A model generated the notes under the pieces. The model saw nothing but the letters and a program-made list of their open reading frames with translations. It was not told where the DNA came from and did not search any database. Made by a program: the position numbers and the translations under genes. A DNA stretch of 55,983 bases from Phycisphaeraceae bacterium (GTDB lineage Bacteria > Planctomycetota > Phycisphaerae > Phycisphaerales > Phycisphaeraceae), in NCBI GenBank assembly GCA_002704825.1, contig PAIY01000134.1, positions 1-55,983 of the forward strand, read 5' to 3'. Shown here one piece after another: positions 44,314-52,916 of this stretch; within the stretch, counting starts at the first letter, position 1, and each line of letters begins with the position of its first letter.

Positions 44314-45264
44314 ATGATCTCATCACTTGAACTAGCCAAACGCTGTGGGGTGTCGCAAGGCACTGTTGATCGCGCGCTGCACAATCGGCCGGGCATCTCC
44401 GCCAAGACGCGCGATCGGATTCTCAAAGTCGCCGCAGAGCATGGCTATCAGGCCAACCCTGTTGCGACGGAGATGATGCAGGGCAAGAGCATCATTGTCG
44501 GCGGTTTGGTTCCGAGTTTGAACAGTATCTTTTTCATGGACCTTTTTGAAACGATCTCCCGGAAGCTTGATGCGATGGGCTTGCGTTTACAGGTTTGCAG
44601 TTATGACTCACCGGCGTCCTGTATCAGTATTCTCACCGACTTTGCTGCCCGCAAGTCAGCAGGGGTGATCATGATCCCGCCGGTGAATGTGGATTGGAAT
44701 AACATCAAGCCGATCCTCAAAAGTCTGCCAATCATCAGCCTGATTCATTCCCCGGATATTGCTGATGTGCATGGTGTTCACCCGGATGAAGTGACAACCG
44801 GCAAAGATGCGGTCAAGGGGTTGATCAAACACGGGCATCGCCAAATTCTGATGGTCGATTATGACAACGCATCACCTGCGGTTCTCCAGCGTACCCATGG
44901 CTATGAACAGGCGATGCTCAAGGCAGGCTTATCACCGATCCGCGTCTGCAAGCCTGACACCAGGACGCTGCTAAAGCACATCAATGAGAACAAGATCACC
45001 GCGGTGTTCTGTCACAATGATTGGTTAGCCTTGGAAGTGATCCGCCAGCTCAACTCTGTATCGCTGCGCGTACCTGAAGATGTCTCGGTGTTGGGTGTGG
45101 ATGATAGTCCGACGTTTATCACGCTATGCGATCAAGTGACCACGATGCACTATCCAGCAGAGGATATCGCTGAACATGTCACCGCGATCCTCAATGGCAA
45201 ACCCCTCAAACGCAGAGTCAAACCATGCACATGGGTTGAGCGCAAGAGTGTGCGTGCGATTTGA
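44314..45264 (+). CDS. LacI-family transcriptional regulator
   Basis: 316 residues. N-terminal LacI helix-turn-helix (1-55): SSLELAKRCGVSQGTVDRAL followed by NRPGISAKTRDRILKVAAEHGY. The rest is a periplasmic-binding-protein-like sensor: IIVGGLVPSLNSIFFMDLFE, SAGVIMIPPVN, HRQILMVDYDNASPAV, AVFCHNDWLALEVIRQL and DVSVLGVDDSPTF. It lies between GH116 (same strand) and a convergent alpha-fucosidase and probably controls one or both. No ribosome binding site stands out. Confidence 0.92.
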   Translation: MISSLELAKRCGVSQGTVDRALHNRPGISAKTRDRILKVAAEHGYQANPVATEMMQGKSIIVGGLVPSLNSIFFMDLFETISRKLDAMGLRLQVCSYDSPASCISILTDFAARKSAGVIMIPPVNVDWNNIKPILKSLPIISLIHSPDIADVHGVHPDEVTTGKDAVKGLIKHGHRQILMVDYDNASPAVLQRTHGYEQAMLKAGLSPIRVCKPDTRTLLKHINENKITAVFCHNDWLALEVIRQLNSVSLRVPEDVSVLGVDDSPTFITLCDQVTTMHYPAEDIAEHVTAILNGKPLKRRVKPCTWVERKSVRAI

Positions 45265-45280
45265 GATGTCAGAAAATTGC

Positions 45281-46582
45281 TCAAATGCAATGCAGTTCCA
45301 GGCTGCGGAGTTTCACCGGGCCGTCGCTATCCAGAACACGCAGGCGGAGTTTGCTGCAGTAAAACTCGGGCAGGCGGATGATCTGTTTGTGGCCGATGGT
45401 CAGACCTTGATGCATTGAGAAGAACCGACCTTTACCAAAGCCGTTGATGTCGATGGTGTAGCGTTTGACCGCTTCGCCGTGGGTCAAGTCTTCCTGAATG
45501 ACGATGAAGTTGCAGTCGCTTTTGGCGGTGTTTTCATTGTCGTAGGTCCAGGTCATGCCATCGTCACTGGCTTCAAAGTCTGCCAGCGTTGCAAAGGGTT
45601 TGGCTTGACGCTGGGTGATGTACTGTCCCATACCGATGAGAGATTGGCTATCGAGTTCGGGGAGCAGGCCACGTCGATCCGGACCGATGTTGATGAGCAT
45701 GTTCGCGCCGCGTCCGACGGACATGTCGTAGATGTCGACACATTGCTTGACGGTCTTGACGGTATGGACATCGTTTTCGCTGTAGAACCAGTTGTGTTTA
45801 CGCATACGCATGTCGCATTCGACAGGAAGCCAGCGCATTGCTGTATCACCCAGGTCGTCTTTTTCGTCTGTTTGAATGGAGAAGTCCACTGCGGAGACGA
45901 CGTTGGTGTTATCCAGGCCGGTGTAACCTTGTTCGTTGCCACACCAGCGGTAGTCCGGATCACCCATGTTGAAGATGAGGATATCAGGCTGCATTTTGCG
46001 GATTTCGCCGGTGATGCGGGCCCAGTCGTATTCGTGGCCTTCCGAGCCACAGCCGTCGAACCAGAGACAGTCGATCTTGCCATAGCGTCCATCGAGCAGT
46101 TCGCTGACCTGGTTGATGAAGTAGTCATCGTAGCCTCCTGCATCTTTCATGGAGACATCCGCAGGCAGGCCCGAGAGTCCGTCAGCCTGGGCGGGGGAGT
46201 AGTAAATGCCGGGCTTGATGCCGAACTCAGCGCAGGCATCGACGTACTCACGCACGACATCTCCTTTGCCATCTTTCCAAGGTGAGTTCTTCACCGAGTA
46301 AGGCGTGTACTCACTTGGCCAGTTGGCAAAACCGTCATGATGCTTGGCGGTCAGCACCGAGTATTTCACACCCGCATCCTTGCACACCTGCATCCACTGA
46401 CGGCAGTCAAGCTCCGTCGGATCAAAGCCCGAGGGCGGCATCGGTTTGCCATCCCAATCCCGGTGACCTTCATAAAACGTGCGGATGCCAAAGTGCAGAA
46501 ACAGACCCAACTCCCAATCCTGAAATTCGAGTTGACGGGCGGCGGGGACGGGACGGGTGACGGTGGGGGCGATGTCAGACAT
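45281..46582 (-). CDS. GH29 alpha-L-fucosidase
   Basis: 433 residues. TIM-barrel of family GH29: LGLFLHFGIRTFYEG, YSVLTAKHHDGFANWPS, FGIKPGIYYSP, and the nucleophile Asp176 in KIDCLWFDGCGS. It continues with a C-terminal beta domain (about 330-433). Retaining enzyme that removes terminal alpha-L-fucose. No signal peptide, so it is probably intracellular and trims imported fucosylated oligosaccharides. Convergent with the LacI gene, ends 16 bases apart. The palindrome at 46622-46638 upstream is a possible operator. No clear ribosome binding site. Confidence 0.9.
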   Translation of the reverse strand: MSDIAPTVTRPVPAARQLEFQDWELGLFLHFGIRTFYEGHRDWDGKPMPPSGFDPTELDCRQWMQVCKDAGVKYSVLTAKHHDGFANWPSEYTPYSVKNSPWKDGKGDVVREYVDACAEFGIKPGIYYSPAQADGLSGLPADVSMKDAGGYDDYFINQVSELLDGRYGKIDCLWFDGCGSEGHEYDWARITGEIRKMQPDILIFNMGDPDYRWCGNEQGYTGLDNTNVVSAVDFSIQTDEKDDLGDTAMRWLPVECDMRMRKHNWFYSENDVHTVKTVKQCVDIYDMSVGRGANMLINIGPDRRGLLPELDSQSLIGMGQYITQRQAKPFATLADFEASDDGMTWTYDNENTAKSDCNFIVIQEDLTHGEAVKRYTIDINGFGKGRFFSMHQGLTIGHKQIIRLPEFYCSKLRLRVLDSDGPVKLRSLELHCI

Positions 46583-46621
46583 GCAACACTCTCAGCCAGT
46601 TAATGCTTACCGTGATGAATC

Positions 46622-46638
46622 AGGTTGACGATCAACCT
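46622..46638. promoter_or_regulatory. palindrome upstream of the fucosidase gene
   Basis: AGGTTGACGATCAACCT, a perfect 7-base inverted repeat with three central bases, 40-56 bases before the fucosidase start. Its position suits a repressor operator. It does not match the palindrome before GH116, so one regulator for both is not supported by sequence alone. Confidence 0.4.
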
Positions 46639-46762
46639 TGTCGGCAAGTCATTGTAATACGCCCATCACAGAAGCGGCAGGGATGAGTTGTGTCTGAAAG
46701 CCGAAAAGATGTATCCACGTCGGGCATTGAAGTGCTTTGTTCACTGCTGCCTGTTTGCCGTC

Positions 46763-47284
46763 TCAACGCTCAAAATCCACATCACGAGCAAGCTGACCAT
46801 TGGCCGGCATGATGCCCGCGGAGATCATCAGGCGTAACAACGCACGCAACGGTTTGTCTTCGACGAGACGTGTTTTATTCAGGAATGTGAGATAGTCCTG
46901 GCCATGCTGCAGGTAACACAAGTCCACCATCGCACCGATGATCGCATCCAACCCCAGTACGCTCATCGCTGCGATGGATGCCGACTGCTCAGGTGGTTGA
47001 CGCATCTCGCGAGCCATCACCCAGCTTTGCCAAACCAACTGCACTTCATCAATCACAAACCGACTGTGTGCGGCAATCTGGAGCAGTGCCTGTTGGGGCA
47101 GGTGATACTGATACACCGGATACCCCGGCCGAATCGTGTTGCTCAACGCCAGGTAACTCAGCGCGATCCGATGCCCACACTCCGGGCAACTGCTGTCCTT
47201 GGCCAGCGTCCGCAGATTGTATCCACAGTTAAGACAGAAAAAGTCATGCGTGATGATTGGGCTATAGGTGAATCGATCGGTCAT
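46763..47284 (-). CDS. zinc-ribbon protein of unknown function
   Basis: 173 residues from the ATG at 47284. The N-terminal zinc ribbon is FFCLNCGYNLRTLAKDSSCPECGHRI (two CxxC pairs, residues about 18-40), a form very frequent in Planctomycetes. The remainder is helical with no membrane helix. It is last in a minus-strand run with two membrane proteins and an O-methyltransferase. Confidence 0.7.
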   Translation of the reverse strand: MTDRFTYSPIITHDFFCLNCGYNLRTLAKDSSCPECGHRIALSYLALSNTIRPGYPVYQYHLPQQALLQIAAHSRFVIDEVQLVWQSWVMAREMRQPPEQSASIAAMSVLGLDAIIGAMVDLCYLQHGQDYLTFLNKTRLVEDKPLRALLRLMISAGIMPANGQLARDVDFER

Positions 47285-47346
47285 GGGCAAACAAACCAAG
47301 GGCAATACGAACCGTTACAGGATGTGATCATCATACCACGAACCGA

Positions 47347-47745
47347 TCAATTGCCTACGTGATACAAGCAGTGCAACACGATTGGCAGCAGGACCAACCA
47401 GATCAAAAACAACGCCCAGACTCTCCCCGCTATGAGGTTGTAATCGTTGAGCAGAGCCGACCATGATTTCTTCATGACATAGTGTCCAAAGCCAAACTCA
47501 AACGACACCGTCATCAACAACCAGATCAGGCCAATCCAGATGGCATCAGTGAGTTGATCAAGCGGCCGGAATAGATGTAAGACGAACACCGTTGCAGTGA
47601 TGAGAATACTACCTGTGAGTGTGGAAAGTTGATGGGCTCGGAGTTCGCTGATGCGAGGCAAAAAGACCTTCTCACGAAACGCACCATTGGCAATGGCGAG
47701 TATCATCAATACAAACCAGAAGCAGGTGTAAAGGAGGATGGTCAT
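47347..47745 (-). CDS. small integral membrane protein
   Basis: 132 residues from the ATG at 47745; four predicted membrane helices (TILLYTCFWFVLMILAIAN; STLTGSILITATVFVLHLF; IWIGLIWLLMTVSFEFGFG; GRVWALFLIWLVLLPIVLH). The spacing MKKSW...LLNDYNLIAGRVW between the last helices looks conserved, but no family can be named. Start not firm: ATG at 47763 is also possible. 23 bases after the zinc-ribbon membrane protein gene. Confidence 0.65.
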   Translation of the reverse strand: MTILLYTCFWFVLMILAIANGAFREKVFLPRISELRAHQLSTLTGSILITATVFVLHLFRPLDQLTDAIWIGLIWLLMTVSFEFGFGHYVMKKSWSALLNDYNLIAGRVWALFLIWLVLLPIVLHCLYHVGN

Positions 47746-47768
47746 GGATGAACTCGATAGCATGCTTA

Positions 47769-48749
47769 TCAGGATACTCGATCCGAGTGCTTTTGAGCAG
47801 CGATTTTGGCGATGTCCAATGACACTTCAATTCGTTGACCACACTCCGGGCAGGTGTCATTGTCAGCAAGCAGACTGCCGGTCAGATCGTATTGACAGGC
47901 TTGGCATTGCCACAGCGGTGTGTCGCTTAACAGGTTGACGCCTTGCTCCGTCGCAACACGTTTGATGTGCTCAACGGATGATTCTTTGGGAGGAAGCCAG
48001 ATAAAAGCAAGGAGCATTAACGCATGCCAGGACCATGTTGCAACCAGCAGGTAATGGATGTTGAGAATGACGATCCCGCGGTTTCTCTGAGGGTGGAGTA
48101 TGTCCCATTTACTCAAGACACCCAACACGATCAGACACGGGATATAACCCAGCAGAAGCACGACAACACCAGTCGCATGAAAGTAAAACCGTTGAATCCA
48201 ATTCCACTGTCTGGCTTTGCTCCACGTCAAACCTGCAAAGCAAATCAAGATTGACAGCAGTAACATCAGGATCGGTCCGAGCATACTCGTGCTGGGGATG
48301 TTTTGTCCGTAGCTTCGAATACTGCCGCGTTTTGCTTGCGTGACAATCCACCAGAAATTGGTTTTGGTGTACGTGAAAACAAGCAGGAGCAAAGCCATGA
48401 GTAACATCCCCAAAGGGATGGCATCACAGAGCGTGTGAATCTTTCGGTGGACCGGTGTTTTGCGTTGGAACAGTGCGATCCAGACCGTTGCGACCATCAT
48501 CAGGATCGGCATCCCGAATCCGGGGAGATTGACGATCCAATCATCCGGTCGGACACTGTCTGAGCCGAGGTGTTTGACCCGCCATGCAATGAGTCCGTCG
48601 TAGCCCATGATGCCCAGCAGACCATTGGTGATCAAAGCGAAGTGAAAGAGTCCAAGCAGCAGTACCAAGAAAATGGTTGGCTTGATGGGATGCAAGATGC
48701 TTCGTCGGAGATAAGGTAATTCGACGATTGTTTCTGTCATGTTCGACAT
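47769..48749 (-). CDS. multi-pass membrane protein with C-terminal zinc ribbon
   Basis: 326 residues from the ATG at 48749 (GGGGA eight bases upstream). Six or seven hydrophobic segments, then a cytoplasmic zinc ribbon near the C-terminus (QCQACQYDLTGSLL, then DTCPECGQRIEV). The same kind of ribbon opens the protein encoded at 46763, so a joint function is plausible. Function unknown. Confidence 0.75.
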   Translation of the reverse strand: MSNMTETIVELPYLRRSILHPIKPTIFLVLLLGLFHFALITNGLLGIMGYDGLIAWRVKHLGSDSVRPDDWIVNLPGFGMPILMMVATVWIALFQRKTPVHRKIHTLCDAIPLGMLLMALLLLVFTYTKTNFWWIVTQAKRGSIRSYGQNIPSTSMLGPILMLLLSILICFAGLTWSKARQWNWIQRFYFHATGVVVLLLGYIPCLIVLGVLSKWDILHPQRNRGIVILNIHYLLVATWSWHALMLLAFIWLPPKESSVEHIKRVATEQGVNLLSDTPLWQCQACQYDLTGSLLADNDTCPECGQRIEVSLDIAKIAAQKHSDRVS

Positions 48750-48783
48750 GAATGGATTCCCCGGAGTTGATATCAATTGCCCG

Positions 48784-49440
48784 TCACTTCTTCCATGCCA
48801 GCAGCATCCCGCCACCGACGCCGACGATCATGGCATCGACGCGATCGTCTTCGCGGACATTCATGTTAAATTCGTGCATGAAGTGATCCATGTCATAGTC
48901 TTCGGCATCGTCCTTGATGTGCATGAGAATGTTATCCAGCACGATCACACCGCCGTGTTTGAGCAGCGTGTAGCAGCGTTCGTAATAATCGGGATAGGGT
49001 GGTTTGTCTGCATCAATAAATGCAAAGTCGAATTGGCCGGCTTGGCCCTGTTCGATGAGTTGGTCGAGCGTTTCGATGGCGGGGGCGATCCGCAGATCGA
49101 TCTTGGAATCCACATCCGCCTGCTTCCAGTAGGGTTTGCCGATGGACGTCCATTCGTCACTGACATCACAGCAGATCAGTTGCCCGTCATGCGGCAGGGC
49201 GGTGGCAAGACACAAAGCGCTGTACCCGGTGAACGTGCCGACTTCAATGGCGCGACGTGCGTGGGTCATCTTGATGAGCAGAGACAAGAATGCGCCCTGG
49301 TCCGGGCTGACCTGCATGTTGCTGTTAGGCAGCTTGGCGGTCTCTTCGCGCAACTGCTGTTGCAACTCCGATTCCTGGATCATGGTCTGATTGATGTAGC
49401 TGGCAATGAGTTCGGATTTGAGGTTGGACTTAAAGGCCAT
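48784..49440 (-). CDS. SAM-dependent O-methyltransferase (CCoAOMT/class I type)
   Basis: 218 residues from the ATG at 49440 (GGAGA seven bases upstream). AdoMet-binding motif I is RRAIEVGTFTGYSALCLATAL; motif II region LICCDVSDEW; then FDFAFIDADKPPYPDYYERC, with metal-binding Asp residues as in catechol/caffeoyl-CoA O-methyltransferases, and GGVIVLDNILMH. Divalent-metal dependent methylation of a hydroxyl group is expected; substrate not known. 34 bases before the next gene in the run. Confidence 0.9.
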   Translation of the reverse strand: MAFKSNLKSELIASYINQTMIQESELQQQLREETAKLPNSNMQVSPDQGAFLSLLIKMTHARRAIEVGTFTGYSALCLATALPHDGQLICCDVSDEWTSIGKPYWKQADVDSKIDLRIAPAIETLDQLIEQGQAGQFDFAFIDADKPPYPDYYERCYTLLKHGGVIVLDNILMHIKDDAEDYDMDHFMHEFNMNVREDDRVDAMIVGVGGGMLLAWKK

Positions 49441-49540
49441 GCAGATTCTCCCGAAAATGGAGGGTGATTGGGATATGCTCAGTGTACACCGATTGGCCGA
49501 CAATGACATCCCTGAATCGCAACACTGTTTCATCGACCCG

Positions 49541-50833
49541 TTATTTCACCAGCGGGTTTTGTTCCCATTGCTTGCGATAGGTTTGGTTGCCGAAGTTGGG
49601 CAGGTCATCAAAAAACAGCATCATGCCCGAACCGCGCAGCGGGTGTCCGTTCTCCAGGCAGTCAACCATATACCGCTGCAAGGACGAATCGCGGGGCAAA
49701 GTCGCAGGATCCATCTCATCCTCTTCCTTGAGAAACACGAAATTCAAACCCGAACGACCGCTGGTGGGGATGGGATACAGATACAACTCACGCAGCAGCT
49801 TGGCCATGTTTGAGTCGGGCAATGCCGTATCAAATGCAGGATTCAAAATCCATGATTGGCAGACAATGGCTTTGGGTAATTCATCGGGGAAATGCTTGGG
49901 GAAGAAGGTCTGCGCCTGTTTGAATGATGATAAACAGTTTGGCAGAGACATCCCACCCCCCGGTGGGATATGCATGTTCAGCACCATGTCACCCGGCTTG
50001 AGCACGCATTGCCAATCCGTCAGGTTCAACGTGATGGGGTTTGCAATGGCATGTCCATTGGGATGAATCGGATGGCCGGTGACATGATCTTGGTCGAAGA
50101 CAAGTTTGGATGTCCAGCCGTGTGCTTGATCGAATTGAGCATGAATGCCGTCCACGTAGCCTTGCCCGTCATAGCGCACTGCATCGGGAGCCAAAAGCAG
50201 TTTGTGTTTTGTCTGGCGATGTTCAAAGACCTGATACTCGCAGGGCAAGGGTTCGAGGCAGAACTCCAACCGACCCAGGCGAAACAGGCGACCTTTGGGA
50301 TAGTCTGAGAGCCAACGGAACTGGCTTTGCAGAACACCGGGATGGCCACCGTGCGCCAGTTGGTGATTTTGATTAAAACCCTTCAATTCCAGCAGAGTCT
50401 CATGGGTGACTTGCGGCTCGATGCCAAGCTGTTGGTGTTTGGCTTGTGTCAACGGGACATGCCCAAGCCCGACGATCAGGTAGAACATCCCTGCCAATGC
50501 GTCACCGAGTTGTTGATTGAACCGAGGCCAATCTTTGAACACCATCGTGTTTGACATGAAGTTCTGATAGTAGGCATGCCAGGCGAGTGCGGTCAAAGCA
50601 GGGGACGCTGTGATGAGCTTGGCGGTCTGATGTAATGCTTCATCCACTTGCGCGTCAATCGAGCAGGCTTGACGGGCCAGTGTGTATTGCTCGGGGCACA
50701 GGAATTCGGGGATGTCATCGCAGGCAGCGTCCATGGATTGCTGCCAACCGTCGCCGATGATGGGCATGAGATTTTCAGGGAAGTTCAGTTCTTGGATGAC
50801 GGATTTTAAATCATATTTCTGCCAAGGTCGCAT
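49541..50833 (-). CDS. acyltransferase-domain protein (NAT_N/GNAT_C-like)
   Basis: 430 residues from the ATG at 50833. The C-terminal half has the GNAT_C pattern: LFRLGRLEFCLE, LKPGDMVLNMHIPPGGGMS, SSFKQAQTFFPKHFPDELPK, CQSWILNPAFDTALPDSNM and LYLYPIP. The N-terminal half is helical (NAT_N-like). This pairing is known in planctomycetes and clostridia as a putative acyltransferase; no acceptor has been shown. Weak ribosome binding site, so the start could differ. Confidence 0.72.
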   Translation of the reverse strand: MRPWQKYDLKSVIQELNFPENLMPIIGDGWQQSMDAACDDIPEFLCPEQYTLARQACSIDAQVDEALHQTAKLITASPALTALAWHAYYQNFMSNTMVFKDWPRFNQQLGDALAGMFYLIVGLGHVPLTQAKHQQLGIEPQVTHETLLELKGFNQNHQLAHGGHPGVLQSQFRWLSDYPKGRLFRLGRLEFCLEPLPCEYQVFEHRQTKHKLLLAPDAVRYDGQGYVDGIHAQFDQAHGWTSKLVFDQDHVTGHPIHPNGHAIANPITLNLTDWQCVLKPGDMVLNMHIPPGGGMSLPNCLSSFKQAQTFFPKHFPDELPKAIVCQSWILNPAFDTALPDSNMAKLLRELYLYPIPTSGRSGLNFVFLKEEDEMDPATLPRDSSLQRYMVDCLENGHPLRGSGMMLFFDDLPNFGNQTYRKQWEQNPLVK

Positions 50834-50903
50834 GTAAGGTGTCCAATGGTTTGTGTCGTGCGTGTGGGGATGGATTGTTGTTGTGACAGTTTCGTTCAAA
50901 GAC

Positions 50904-51071
50904 TCACTTGGACTTCTTGGCAATGATCCAGATGGCATGCACAAGCCCCGGCACATAACCACAAAGCGTCAGCAGGATATTCAGCCAGAAATGCAGGCCA
51001 ATACCAACTCGGAAGAAGACACCCAAAGGAGGTAGGAGGATGGAGAGTATCACGCGTATCAAGTCTGCCAT
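50904..51071 (-). CDS. Pmp3/YqaE family small membrane peptide
   Basis: 55 residues from the ATG at 51071 (AAGGA eight bases upstream). Two membrane helices: IRVILSILLPPLGVFFRVG and WLNILLTLCGYVPGLVHAIW; PPLGVF and GYxPGxxHA are the family signature. Such proteins are induced by salt or membrane stress and affect membrane potential in other organisms; here only the family is certain. Confidence 0.9.
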   Translation of the reverse strand: MADLIRVILSILLPPLGVFFRVGIGLHFWLNILLTLCGYVPGLVHAIWIIAKKSK

Positions 51072-51298
51072 GAGGTGATTCCTTTTCAATCGGTATGGTG
51101 CGTGTACATCATAAACCAATCCATGATGTCTTTGCACAGTGGACTGTTTTAGAAATCAAGTCGCCTTGAAAAGACTTTGCTTTTGATCCATTTCACGTAA
51201 AATAGCACCATGGTGTTTCTCACTTCAGACACGCCATCCCACCCGCATCGGACAGAGGTCTATTCTGTCTCCCGCCTGATGAATTGAAAGGAATCGAT

Positions 51299-52867
51299 AT
51301 GGTTTCCAAGCACGCTTTGGTGGCACTGGTTTTATCAGCGTTGGGTCTTGTCCTGACCACCGTCAATATTGCAAAGGCTCAGAAACTCAAGCCCCAGGCA
51401 CAGATCGGCATCAACCTCGCAGGCATTGTCGATTGGAACACTGAACTGCCACTCAAAGATGTCTTCAAAATGTCCCGCAACTGGATCAGCCAACGCCAGG
51501 GCCAAAGCTGGGGCAAGGGACCTGAACTTACTCTGGATGAACATGGCTACGTCACCCAACTCGATAAGGGTTGCTATGTCGAAACGCCCATGCGAACCAT
51601 CGACGGCGGGCATTATCCCAGCGGTCGCTATGTGCTGACTTACCAGGGCAAAGGTGATATCGAGTTCTGGGGCGCAGCCCGCATTCTCGACGCCCAGCCC
51701 GGCAGGATCGTCGCTGATGTCGATGCACGCAGAGGTACCATCTGGTTACGCATCAAATCCGTCGATCCCAAGGATCACATTCGTGACATGCATTTGATGC
51801 TAGAATCCGATTTGGATACCTACGAGCAAAACCCGTGGACCAGTCACTTCCTCCGACGCTGGAAAGGCTTTGCAACACTGCGGTACATGAACTTCATGGC
51901 AACCAACCGCAACCATATCCGCACATGGGAAGACCGCCCGAAACGCGACGATGCCAACTGGACGGATCGCGGTTTACCCCTTGAAATCATGTGTGATTTG
52001 GCTAATCGTCTCAAGATCGACCCGTGGTTTTGTATCCCGCATGAGGCCGATGACAACTACGTCCGCCAGTTCGTCAAACAAGCGGATCAACTGCTGGACC
52101 CGAACCTGAAAATGTACATTGAGTATTCCAACGAAGTCTGGAACGGGATCTTCCAAGCCAACCGTTATGCCGCAAAAAAAGGGCAGGAGATGGGGCTTGC
52201 GGACAAGCCATGGGAAGCTGCCTGGTCGTATTACTCGGTGCGGAATATTGAGATTTTCAAAATCGTCGCAGATGTCTTGGGTGACAAACGTCAGGATCGT
52301 GCTGTCCGCGTACTGGCATCACAGGCAGCTAACAGTTGGGTGAGTAACCGCATTTGTGAATACCGTGGTGCACACCAATATGCTGACGCGTTGGCCATCG
52401 CACCTTACATCTCCATGAACATCAACACCGAGCAGGCGCCACAGGTGGTCAGCCAATCGGTCACGCAGATTCTGGATCACGTGGAGAATGATGCACTGGC
52501 TGAGTGTATCAAGTGGATGCAGGACAATAAGAAAGTCGCAGAAAAGTATCACCTCAAACTCATTGCCTACGAAGGCGGCCAGCATTTAGTCGGCATTCAG
52601 GGCGCGGAGAACAATGATGCGCTGACCGAAAAACTCCAGGCGGTTAACCGACATCCGCGGATGGCACGGATTTACAAAAAATATTACGACGCCTGGGCCA
52701 AAGCAGGGGGCGGTGTCTTTGCGACCTTCATCTCCACCGAACGCTGGCATAAGTGGGGCAGTTGGGGCTTGGTTGAGTTCTACGACAGTAACCCGGCAGA
52801 CTATCCCAAGATGCAGGCAACCTTGCAGTGGGCCAAAGAACACGGCCAGAAGGTCAACATGCGATAA
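51299..52867 (+). CDS. secreted clan GH-A-like putative glycoside hydrolase
   Basis: 522 residues from the ATG at 51299 (AAAGGA six bases upstream). Signal peptide 1-27 (LVLTTVNIAKAQ). Residues 40-160 form a beta-rich N-terminal part (GINLAGIVDWNTELPLKDVF; GRYVLTYQGKGDIEFWG), then a barrel-like region with WFCIPHEADDNYVRQF, KMYIEYSNEVWNGIFQANRY and KLIAYEGGQHLVG. Glu in SNEVWN and Glu in AYEGG are placed like the acid/base and nucleophile of clan GH-A enzymes, as seen in a widespread but poorly studied group of planctomycete proteins. Enzyme activity is a prediction; it could be a polysaccharide-binding protein. Confidence 0.7.
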   Translation: MVSKHALVALVLSALGLVLTTVNIAKAQKLKPQAQIGINLAGIVDWNTELPLKDVFKMSRNWISQRQGQSWGKGPELTLDEHGYVTQLDKGCYVETPMRTIDGGHYPSGRYVLTYQGKGDIEFWGAARILDAQPGRIVADVDARRGTIWLRIKSVDPKDHIRDMHLMLESDLDTYEQNPWTSHFLRRWKGFATLRYMNFMATNRNHIRTWEDRPKRDDANWTDRGLPLEIMCDLANRLKIDPWFCIPHEADDNYVRQFVKQADQLLDPNLKMYIEYSNEVWNGIFQANRYAAKKGQEMGLADKPWEAAWSYYSVRNIEIFKIVADVLGDKRQDRAVRVLASQAANSWVSNRICEYRGAHQYADALAIAPYISMNINTEQAPQVVSQSVTQILDHVENDALAECIKWMQDNKKVAEKYHLKLIAYEGGQHLVGIQGAENNDALTEKLQAVNRHPRMARIYKKYYDAWAKAGGGVFATFISTERWHKWGSWGLVEFYDSNPADYPKMQATLQWAKEHGQKVNMR

Positions 52868-52916
52868 CAGCACCAAGAGCCGCGCACGAAGTAAGCGGTC
52901 AGGGGATGGGGAATTC

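Noticed and set aside
52713..52916. N-terminal extension of the serine hydrolase into the preceding gene
   Set aside because: It overlaps the end of the GH-A-like gene in another frame, and the ATG at 52917 has a good ribosome binding site.
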